Positions 1 through 6,140 of a DNA stretch of 18,398 nt are shown here, one piece after another. The notes beneath the pieces are model-generated. The model searched no databases and was not told the origin of the DNA. It was given only the letters and a program-made list of their open reading frames with translations. The DNA is from Moorena producens 3L (GTDB lineage Bacteria; Cyanobacteriota; Cyanobacteriia; Cyanobacteriales; Coleofasciculaceae). The position numbers were made by a program, and so were the translations under genes. Position 1 is the first letter of the stretch; every line of letters starts with the position of its first letter. The stretch lies in NCBI RefSeq assembly GCF_000211815.1, contig NZ_GL890874.1:65875-84272 (forward strand), in the 5' to 3' direction.

Positions 1-232
1 GATTCGTTCCGGGGAAATTTTGGGATTTTTGCCTGAGGGTATCCAGAAAATCTCCTGGTGCAAACTGAATAATGGCAAAACTTAGAGCAGATGCCAACAG
101 CAAGGTCAAAAGACCTTGCAACAGTCGCTTTACCACGTACAGAAAGGTCTCACTGGTGACCAGAAGTTTTAGTCTATGCCAAGCCCCATCAAACCGATTG
201 ATAATGCTAGAATCTCTAGTAGAAGAAGTCAA
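1..232 (-). CDS. ABC transporter permease (peptide/DppB-type), 5' part only, probable frameshift
   Basis: This reads leftward and runs off the window. From a TTG at 232, with GGAG eight bases upstream, the translation gives a hydrophilic head and then YVVKRLLQGLLTLLL, a first membrane helix, and IIQFAPGDFLDTLRQ. The APGD motif after helix 1 is typical of inner-membrane permeases of peptide/nickel ABC importers (DppB/OppB type). Family members in cyanobacteria continue NPKISPE. Here that continuation (NPKISPERI) appears only if one base is dropped from the run of five T at about 25-30; the uninterrupted frame reads KSQNFPGTN instead. So the gene is either frameshifted or carries a homopolymer sequencing error. 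A GTG further in (start of VKRLLQ) is an alternative start. Partner permease, ATPase and binding protein are not in the window. Family assignment rests on about 65 residues. Confidence 0.6.
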   Translation of the reverse strand, partial: MTSSTRDSSIINRFDGAWHRLKLLVTSETFLYVVKRLLQGLLTLLLASALSFAIIQFAPGDFLDTLRQKSQNFPGTN

Positions 233-344
233 TCGCTTCGCTCCAATTCAAAATTATCAATTAAAAATTCAAAATTATCCCATACCTGAATTCAGGGGGT
301 TGTTTCCGGTGGAAACAATTGCCAATTATAAAGCTAGTCATTTT

Positions 345-479
345 GTAAGCATTCAGCCGTCAGCCGTCAGCCGTCAGCCGTCAGCCGTTGGCCTATGGCT
401 GATAGCTGATAGCTGATGCTGATAGCTGATAGCTGATAGCTGATAGCTGATAGCTGATAGCTGATAGCTAAATGCTTAC
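345..479. repeat. Repeat element A with GTAAGCATT/AATGCTTAC ends and two heptamer arrays
   Basis: The element starts GTAAGCATT (345-353) and ends with the exact complement AATGCTTAC (471-479). Inside are five copies of CAGCCGT (354-388), then a GCTGATA array (398-466, nine full copies plus one short by a base). The two heptamers are partly complementary (GGCTGAC against AGCTGAT), so the whole could fold into an imperfect long hairpin. It fills most of the gap between two divergent neighbours: the ABC permease start at 232 and the 3' end of a glycosyltransferase at 491. Together with the permease leader it accounts for 233-490; no gene is seen there. Confidence 0.8.
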
Positions 480-490
480 GATGCACCCGT

Positions 491-1474
491 CTAAGGTTCT
501 GTTCGTAGGTATCCAAGAATAGTGCTAGTATTCAACAATCTTGGAAATCGATTCAGTAAAGCAGTATACTGAGGAGCAGGTAATATAAGTAATAGGATAA
601 TTTTCAGCAATACTTTTAAGGTCACCTTTGTCAGTAAAAAGCTTGGATCATGTCTGAGGGCATGGCCAATAAATCGGAGTGCGGCTAGGGCTTTGTGTCG
701 TTCTGGAAATGATTCAAAAGCCTTGAAAATTAGGTACTTATACAGGTTAGCTAGGCTGTGCTGTTTCAGATATTGTAGAGAATCAGGAGCACTAGCAAAG
801 GCTCGTTCAATTACTTGTAAGCAACCTGCTTCCATCTTGGCAGTATCAGAAGAGGCGGAATTAGCCGAGACTTGATATAAAATGTGTGGGTATGGTACAG
901 CGACAAAGGGATAACGAGCCGCCAGCCGCAGCCACATATCCCAATCTTCTGCCTGGGTTAGGGATTCATCAAATTGACCAACTGTGTCAAATGCTTTCCT
1001 ACGAATTAGGACGTTAGAACCATTTTCAAAAAAATCTGTTAGCAACAGCTGAGGATAAACATTACCATTGAGAGTGATATGGTTACCTCGCCGCAAAAAC
1101 TGACCTGATTCATCAATGTAATCTGTCCAACTATAGGCAACGGCGGCTTGGGGGTTTGCTTGTAAGGCGTTTAACTGGAACTCTAATTTATCCGGATGCC
1201 AGAGATCATCGGCATCTAGGAACGCAATATAGTCCCCTGAAGCATGGGATAGTCCACGATTACGAGCTCGGTTGACACCCGCATTGGGATAGGAAAAAAT
1301 TTTTAAGCGAGCATCTTTGATACTAGAAATTATTTCCCCTGTCGAGTCTTGGGAGCCATCATCAATGACAAGTATTTCAAAATCCGTAAATGTCTGATTT
1401 AAAACCGATTCAATCGTCTGTTTGATAGTTTGTTCGTCATTATAAACTGGTATAATTATAGATATTAAAACCAT
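491..1474 (-). CDS. Glycosyltransferase family 2 (GT-A), distal gene of polysaccharide cluster
   Basis: A 327-residue inverting GT2 enzyme. The N-terminus ISIIIPVYNDEQTI is the nucleotide-sugar-binding strand. DDGS (38-41) binds the nucleotide, DADD (87-90) is the metal-binding DXD, and QAEDWDMWLR (ED at about 176-177) supplies the likely catalytic base. A hydrophobic stretch near residues 283-300 suggests membrane association. The acceptor and sugar cannot be read from the sequence. Its ATG lies 1 nt after the TAA of the upstream glycosyltransferase (TAA-T-ATG), so translation is probably coupled and the two form one operon. With the hpsE-like gene further upstream it probably builds an extracellular polysaccharide. 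It may correspond to one of the other Hps glycosyltransferases, but I cannot assign which. Confidence 0.93.
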   Translation of the reverse strand: MVLISIIIPVYNDEQTIKQTIESVLNQTFTDFEILVIDDGSQDSTGEIISSIKDARLKIFSYPNAGVNRARNRGLSHASGDYIAFLDADDLWHPDKLEFQLNALQANPQAAVAYSWTDYIDESGQFLRRGNHITLNGNVYPQLLLTDFFENGSNVLIRRKAFDTVGQFDESLTQAEDWDMWLRLAARYPFVAVPYPHILYQVSANSASSDTAKMEAGCLQVIERAFASAPDSLQYLKQHSLANLYKYLIFKAFESFPERHKALAALRFIGHALRHDPSFLLTKVTLKVLLKIILLLILPAPQYTALLNRFPRLLNTSTILGYLRTEP

Positions 1475-1475
1475 A

Positions 1476-2471
1476 TTATATTGACTTAGTTCTGTAGTTG
1501 ATTAGCCCCTGAATAGTTTCTTCTGGAGCATTTTGCTGCTTCAAATAGTTTTTGAGAGTTGTTTCAGTTTTACTCAATAGTAAAAAATCACTGACTAACA
1601 GTTTAATAACTTGCCTAACATATAAAATAGCATACCTCCAGAAAGGGACATGTTGTGAGTCTTGATAAATTATATTGACCATATGCCAGATATTATAATT
1701 TGACTTTAAATTAGTGAATCCTTTCAAAATTTTGATTCTTTTGGCTGTATTCGGTTGGAGATACCATTGTAGTAGAGGGGGCATATAACGAATCAAGTCA
1801 TTTAAATTATAATCAGTAGTGGCTTGGAGCTTACTTGACAAAATTACATTAAATCCTGATTTATTAGCACGACTAACAAACTCAAAGTCACCGCCGTAAT
1901 GCCGGAATCTATCAGCATCTGGAAACCCAAGTTTATCGACGACTACTCTGGGGATGATAGCTAGATTACCATTTAGGGTATCGACTGACCTAGCCTCTGC
2001 TGTAGCAAAATAATCCATACTCCGAATTGGCTGTTTTTTATGCATTCCACTGAACACAATCCAATCGGAATAGGTTTTATCCCGGACAATACCCCCAACA
2101 ATAGTCTTCTGGTACAGTGGAGACTGACAAATGTCAATCAGGTTGTTCAGGAAATTGTCTGACAGAGAAATATCATCATTTAGCCACACTAGGTAATCGG
2201 AGTCTAATTTATCTATGGCATAGTTCATCCCCATACAAATCGCACCTGTCCACCAAAGATTGCCATCTCCTTCAATTAAGTAAACATTTGGAAATTCACT
2301 TCTAATCATGTCTGGTGTACCATCTGTGGAACCATCATCTACTATGATGACTGAGATAACTGAGATATTATCGGTATTTGCTTGAGGAATTTGCTGAAAA
2401 ATTTGACTCAGAATATTCTGAGTATAGTGTTGCCTATTTCTAACTGGAATAATTAAGGATATTTGGGTCAT
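1476..2471 (-). CDS. Glycosyltransferase family 2 (GT-A)
   Basis: A 331-residue GT2 protein. SLIIPVRNRQ opens the Rossmann-like fold, DDGS is at 45-48, GNLWWTGA (70-77) resembles the loop of rhamnosyl-type GT2 enzymes, and NDD (98-100) stands in for DXD. GGDFEF further on is a plausible catalytic-base region. Base composition is more AT-rich than in the neighbouring hpsE-like gene. The start ATG at 2471 is preceded by no clear Shine-Dalgarno: the ten bases before it end in TGCTATC and then a tandem heptamer array begins. Its own promoter is not obvious, so it is either read through from hpsE across the array or weakly promoted. The stop is 1 nt before the next glycosyltransferase. Sugar specificity is unknown. 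Confidence 0.92.
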   Translation of the reverse strand: MTQISLIIPVRNRQHYTQNILSQIFQQIPQANTDNISVISVIIVDDGSTDGTPDMIRSEFPNVYLIEGDGNLWWTGAICMGMNYAIDKLDSDYLVWLNDDISLSDNFLNNLIDICQSPLYQKTIVGGIVRDKTYSDWIVFSGMHKKQPIRSMDYFATAEARSVDTLNGNLAIIPRVVVDKLGFPDADRFRHYGGDFEFVSRANKSGFNVILSSKLQATTDYNLNDLIRYMPPLLQWYLQPNTAKRIKILKGFTNLKSNYNIWHMVNIIYQDSQHVPFWRYAILYVRQVIKLLVSDFLLLSKTETTLKNYLKQQNAPEETIQGLINYRTKSI

Positions 2472-2480
2472 GATAGCAAA

Positions 2481-2669
2481 GGGAATAGGGAATAGGGAAT
2501 AGGGAGTCGGGAGTCGGGAGTCGGGAGTCGGGAGTCGGGAGTCGGGAGTCGGGAGTCGGGAGTCGGGAGTCGGGAGTCGGGAGTCGGGAGTCGGGAGTCG
2601 GGAGTCGGGAGTCGGGAGTCGGGAGTCGGGAGTCGGGAGTCGGGAGTCGGGAGTCGGGAGTCGGGAGCA
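2481..2669. repeat. Heptamer tandem array: 3 x GGGAATA then 23 x GGGAGTC
   Basis: Three GGGAATA units (2481-2501) are followed in the same register by 23 perfect GGGAGTC units (2502-2662) and a decayed GGGAGCA. Period is exactly 7. This is the cyanobacterial short tandemly repeated repetitive (STRR) type. The array lies directly upstream of the ATG at 2471, between that glycosyltransferase and hpsE, so copy-number change would alter the leader without touching a reading frame. The perfect unit identity implies recent expansion or active homogenisation. Confidence 0.95.
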
Positions 2670-2699
2670 GAAAAAAAATCTGAAAAATACTGTTATTTA

Positions 2700-2898
2700 G
2701 TAAGCATTTAGCCGTCAGTTGTCAGGCGTTAGTTTAAAATAAACCTATGCAGGCCTATGGCCACGCTATGGGAACGGGACAATTTAATAGTTCGAGATTT
2801 TAGAGAATTGAAAGTCTGGAGATTTGCCCATCAAAGCATTAAGCTGATAGCTGATAGCTGATAGCTGATAGCTGATAGCTGATAGCTGATAGCTGATA
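2700..2898. repeat. Repeat element B: GTAAGCATT end, degenerate middle, 8 x GCTGATA
   Basis: It begins GTAAGCATTTAGCCGTCAG like element A and ends in eight perfect GCTGATA copies (2843-2898), seven bases past the hpsE stop. The right-hand end is decayed: the expected ATGCTTAC is not present after the array. The middle carries CCTATGGCCACGCTATGG, a relative of the GCGTGGCC-type repeat found elsewhere in the window. No gene lies between 2472 and 2905; the interval is this element plus the GGGAGTC array and about 30 bases of unique sequence. Confidence 0.7.
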
Positions 2899-2905
2899 AC
2901 TTAGG

Positions 2906-3868
2906 TTATTTATTATAAGGATTGTGTAAAAGCTTTCTAATAGTAAAAAATGGACTGAGGAAACTGCCCCAGAAGAATTCTAGTTGAAAGGCGGCAATGA
3001 GATTAGTTTTAAATTGTCCTCGATACTTAAGGAAATGTAGGATAAATCGGCGCAAATTTCCCAATAAGGTTCTGGTAATTACTATAGGCTTTTGCCAAAA
3101 GGTAGCATTAATCAGGCGGAGCTGACAGGTGGCTAAACCACAGCCACGAGCGAGAGTGAGTAAGTAATCTCTCTGAAGACGCCACTGGGGAATCTGATGA
3201 TAGCTATGCATGGCGGGGTTATACCAAATTTCCCAACCTGCTTTGTACATATACAGCAATGGCTCATAATCATCTCCCTGGACGAATAATCCGGGCAGTT
3301 TGCCTGTCAAACTGGGACGAGGTGGCACACTATCGAGCCAAGCTTGTCTACGAACGACTAAGCTTGCCCCTGGGGGTAGTCTGATGTGTTCAGGTTGAAA
3401 GGGATGGGGGTTTGGTCCATGTTCCCGAATTGCCAGAAATTGCTTGATGGGTTCAAAATTTTCTGGGGGTTCGACTTCAAAATCACCGTGAATTTGACCA
3501 CTGTAGGCTCCTGCCTTAGGATACTCTTGACCAAAGCCATAGGCCGCAGCAATCCAGTTGGGATCAGGTAAATTGTCATCATCTAAAAAACCGATTAATT
3601 CACCTTTAGCCTCCTGGACAGCTCGCAACCTGGCAAATGCTGATCCTTGTTCGAGTTCAAAACAATATCTTAAGGGGACAGATACATCCCAATTGCTTTG
3701 ATAGTTCTGAATAACTTGGGCAGTATCATCGCTACTATTGTTGTCAACGACAATAATTTCCCAACTGATCGGGTTTAGGAAAGTTTGCGATCGCAGTCCC
3801 TGGAGCAGTAATGGTAAACGCTTCGCCCCATTATAGGTCGGAATCGCTACAGTGAAGTCAACAGACAT
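2906..3868 (-). CDS. hpsE: HpsE-like hormogonium polysaccharide glycosyltransferase (GT2)
   Basis: A 320-residue GT2 enzyme. The N-terminus DFTVAIPTYNGAKRLP, then SWEIIVVDNNSSDDTAQV, GFLDDDNLPDPNWI (DDD at 96-98) and LPPGASLVVRRQAWL match, from memory, the family called HpsE in Nostoc punctiforme. HpsE is needed for the polysaccharide released by motile hormogonia. WEIWYNPAMHSYHQIPQWRL is the characteristic late motif. A basic, hydrophobic C-terminal tail (LLGNLRRFILHFLKYRG) suggests membrane attachment. It is the first gene of a leftward set of three glycosyltransferases, though 434 bp of tandem repeats separate it from the next. Usual length for the family is about 310-330. The GT2 call is near certain; the HpsE name is a recognition by eye, not a database result. 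Confidence 0.85.
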   Translation of the reverse strand: MSVDFTVAIPTYNGAKRLPLLLQGLRSQTFLNPISWEIIVVDNNSSDDTAQVIQNYQSNWDVSVPLRYCFELEQGSAFARLRAVQEAKGELIGFLDDDNLPDPNWIAAAYGFGQEYPKAGAYSGQIHGDFEVEPPENFEPIKQFLAIREHGPNPHPFQPEHIRLPPGASLVVRRQAWLDSVPPRPSLTGKLPGLFVQGDDYEPLLYMYKAGWEIWYNPAMHSYHQIPQWRLQRDYLLTLARGCGLATCQLRLINATFWQKPIVITRTLLGNLRRFILHFLKYRGQFKTNLIAAFQLEFFWGSFLSPFFTIRKLLHNPYNK

Positions 3869-4163
3869 AGAACTAGCTCATTTGGCTTTGTTAGGAAATC
3901 ACCACAAATTGGCCAATTTGGCTCAACTAAGAGAACCATAATTTGATATCCTGAGATATCGTGATTGGTGATTTGAGATTGATGGAGAGAACCTCCTTCA
4001 CCCACTCAATCATAATTATGATCAAATAAACAACTCTATTTTCCTAGAATTCAAGGGCGATCTCATTGGCCAGCATGGGTGAACTTACCCATATAACTCG
4101 TGGTCTAACGTTCAAACCCCTTAAACCCGGGACAAAACCGGATTTAGTGTTACAAATCAGACA
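3869..4163. other. Divergent intergenic region between hpsE and tnpB1, with short inverted repeats
   Basis: No gene is seen. Three inverted repeats stand out: GATATC-CTGA-GATATC (3945-3960), ATGGGT-GAACTT-ACCCAT (4075-4092), and AAACCCGG-GACAAAA-CCGGATTT with one mismatch (4123-4145). The last lies just ahead of the tnpB promoter and could be the left-end hairpin of an IS200/IS605-type element. A related motif (CGGGTTTGTCCC, then CCCGGTTTAAG) occurs in roughly inverted order just after the gene. Confidence 0.45.
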
Positions 4164-4192
4164 TTGACGTTTGGCTAGCGCTAGAGTATAAC
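4164..4192 (+). promoter_or_regulatory. Sigma-70-type promoter for the TnpB-like gene
   Basis: TTGACG (4164-4169) and TATAAC (4187-4192) are separated by 17 bases, the ideal spacing. The expected transcription start is near 4199. AGGA at 4202-4205 sits eight bases before the TTG at 4214, which favours that start over the ATG at 4220. Confidence 0.6.
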
Positions 4193-4213
4193 TAAAATAT
4201 TAGGACTTAACCA

Positions 4214-5776
4214 TTGACGATGCCCAAAGAAATAGGAGCAACCAAGAAAATATCGACTCAGATTGTCCCCGTAGTGGGGATGACTAAGTCAATTGAACTT
4301 GAGTTGTTCTCTATTATGAAAAAGCTAAAAGTCGTCAGGGCAGAGTCTTACAATAAGCTAGGCAGCATAAATCACTGGGGGATGGACTGGAAGAAGGCTA
4401 TCCCTGAAATTAAGAGTTTTAGAACTCCCGATACCTTAGGGTTGCCTGCCAAGCTAATGGATTGGACAATCAACGACTGTGCAAAAGCCATAACAGCCCA
4501 ACAGGCAGCTTGTTCTGCTGCTGTAATAAAAAAGATATACAACAGATTCTCAGGAAAAGAGAATCAAAAGACTAGGAAAGAGCTTTGTAAGAAGCTTAAG
4601 ACTTTAGAGTTTCTGAATGTTCCACTTTTACACAGGCTGGTTAGAAAGGAATTTCAAAGAGGTCATTCTTGGGTTGATCACCAAATTGTTTATCAGCAGG
4701 CAGGGTACAAATGCCAAAGACTCTCTCGTAACACCTATCAACTAGAACTAGCCGGGTTAACAAAGGGTAAAAGGAACAAGGTAATTGTTAGAAGCAATCG
4801 AAAAATAAAAGGCCAGATTAGACTGGTATACAACCGGTTGTTGCCAAGGTTTGAGGTTCATTTTTTAGTTAATCATGGAAAGGTAAAAGCCATTGTTGAA
4901 CGCCGCCATGTAGGGGTAGACAAGGGCTACACGGAAGCTTTCTATGATTCAGATGGCCAAGTTCACGGAAAGGGATTAGGAAAGGCCATCACCAAAAAAT
5001 CTGACCGTATCTGTGCTAAAAGTCGAAACAGAGGGAAGCTTTGGGCTCTTCATAGAAAGCTTGAGAAAATTGACCCAGCTAAGTCGGCTCGAATATTAGA
5101 GAACAACCTAAGCCGAAAAACTGAGAATCGACGATACAGGAAAAATCAATCAGAACTCACAGCTAGAGTAGGAGCCGCCTCTAAATCTCTTTTTGATGGG
5201 AAACCATTGAAAGTATTTGCTGTTCGCGAAGCGTGGCCAACGGCCTTAGATTTGACACAACCGTTTAAAAATAAACGCCAGTCCAAAGCCATGTCCCGCC
5301 AACTTAATAGTTGGATCAAAGGAGTAATCAGGGACTCTTTGCAAAAATGGGCTAATTGGACTGGGTCGGTTGTTATAGAAGTCCAGCCTAGTTACACGTC
5401 GCAACTTGACTCCGTGACTGGAACCCTGCTAGGGAAAAGAAACGGGGACATTTTTACCAGATTTGATGGGGTCGTGTTACAGGCTGACCACAATGCTGCT
5501 AAAAACATCCTTGATCGAGGTACAGACAAGGAGATTTCTCGGTACTCTTCTAGAGCTGAGGTTCAATCAGTGTTGTTGCGTCGTACCGCGCGTTTCTTGG
5601 GAGGTATGGGACTGAGTTTAGCTGACGCAGTCGAGCTGGGATGGCTTGATTCTAAGCATACTACAACTCAGGCTTTTAAGAAACTCCTGGTCGAGATGCC
5701 AGGAACGTCCAGAAAGACAGGTGGCAGGCTCAACTCCAATTGCCGCACTTACCACCTCTCACTCGGACAACAATAG
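4214..5776 (+). CDS. tnpB: TnpB-like RuvC nuclease (IS200/IS605 accessory, Zn-finger-less subgroup)
   Basis: A 520-residue relative of TnpB, the RNA-guided nuclease of IS200/IS605 elements and ancestor of Cas12. RuvC-I is HVGVDKG (Asp236); RuvC-III is QADHNAAKNIL (Asp425). The PSYTSQ block at 392-397 is normally followed by CxxC and later CxxC, but here reads LDSVTG and FTRFDG, so all four zinc-finger cysteines are absent. That appears to be a trait of a cyanobacterial subgroup rather than local decay. The RuvC-II region is odd: where EDLT is expected, it reads AVREAWPTALDLTQPF. The first part of that is coded by a 24-bp genomic repeat (5222-5245), and the usual Glu before DLT is Leu. The protein may therefore be catalytically dead. 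No tnpA neighbour exists, so it is a solo tnpB or relic. TTG start chosen for Shine-Dalgarno spacing; ATG at 4220 is possible. Confidence 0.85.
   Translation: MTMPKEIGATKKISTQIVPVVGMTKSIELELFSIMKKLKVVRAESYNKLGSINHWGMDWKKAIPEIKSFRTPDTLGLPAKLMDWTINDCAKAITAQQAACSAAVIKKIYNRFSGKENQKTRKELCKKLKTLEFLNVPLLHRLVRKEFQRGHSWVDHQIVYQQAGYKCQRLSRNTYQLELAGLTKGKRNKVIVRSNRKIKGQIRLVYNRLLPRFEVHFLVNHGKVKAIVERRHVGVDKGYTEAFYDSDGQVHGKGLGKAITKKSDRICAKSRNRGKLWALHRKLEKIDPAKSARILENNLSRKTENRRYRKNQSELTARVGAASKSLFDGKPLKVFAVREAWPTALDLTQPFKNKRQSKAMSRQLNSWIKGVIRDSLQKWANWTGSVVIEVQPSYTSQLDSVTGTLLGKRNGDIFTRFDGVVLQADHNAAKNILDRGTDKEISRYSSRAEVQSVLLRRTARFLGGMGLSLADAVELGWLDSKHTTTQAFKKLLVEMPGTSRKTGGRLNSNCRTYHLSLGQQ
5222..5245 (+). repeat. 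24-bp palindrome-bearing repeat in frame within tnpB1
   Basis: The repeat contains TTCGCGAA, then GCGTGGCC, three variable bases and GGCC. It shares 21 of 24 positions with 13420-13443, and a more diverged relative is in the second tnpB (12263-12286). It adds eight codons (VREAWPTA) without shifting the frame. Confidence 0.75.
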
Positions 5777-5841
5777 ATTGCACCTTGACCGGCTTATTCG
5801 GGTTTGTCCCAACTAATCCCGGTTTAAGAGTATCTCTAGAC

Positions 5842-5995
5842 AAGGTAAGGGACATGCAGGGTGTTTACAAATTATTTTCCCTTACCCAAAAACCTTTGAG
5901 ATGGACGTCATTAGCTAGAGCCATTGACTAGCAGAAGGTAAGGGAGATGCAGGGTGTTTATAAAATTATTTTCCCTTATCCAAAAATTTTTTGAG
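5842..5995 (+). repeat. Two direct copies of a hairpin repeat (GGTAAGGGA...TCCCTTACC)
   Basis: Copies at 5842-5900 and 5935-5995 are close to 90% identical over about 60 bp. Each begins AAGGTAAGGGA, carries ATGCAGGGTGTTTA, and closes with the complementary TCCCTTA(C/T)CC followed by an A- then T-rich tract. Each can fold into a stem of about 8-9 bp. The hairpins lie just after the tnpB stop and ahead of the MBOAT gene, so they could serve as terminators, element right ends, or a MITE-like family. Heptamer-like TGTTGAC repeats follow at about 5996-6050. No gene is seen between 5777 and 6140. Confidence 0.7.
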
Positions 5996-6140
5996 TGTTG
6001 ACCGTTGACTATTTAGTGTTGACTGTTGACTGTTTTTGTTTGACTATTTAGTGTTAACTATTTATTATATAATATTGATTATTGACTGTTAATAAACAGC
6101 AATATTGCTAGCATTTCCTACTTACCAAGAGTCATCTACC

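Noticed and set aside
72..416. Plus-strand open frame of 114 codons
   Set aside because: It runs across the ABC permease start on the other strand and into the heptamer arrays of element A; the C-terminal residues are translated repeats.
2481..2898. Possible CRISPR array
   Set aside because: Units are contiguous heptamers with no spacers, and no cas gene is present.
5740..5931. 63-codon plus-strand frame after tnpB1
   Set aside because: It overlaps the tnpB1 end and then translates a hairpin repeat; no family is recognisable.
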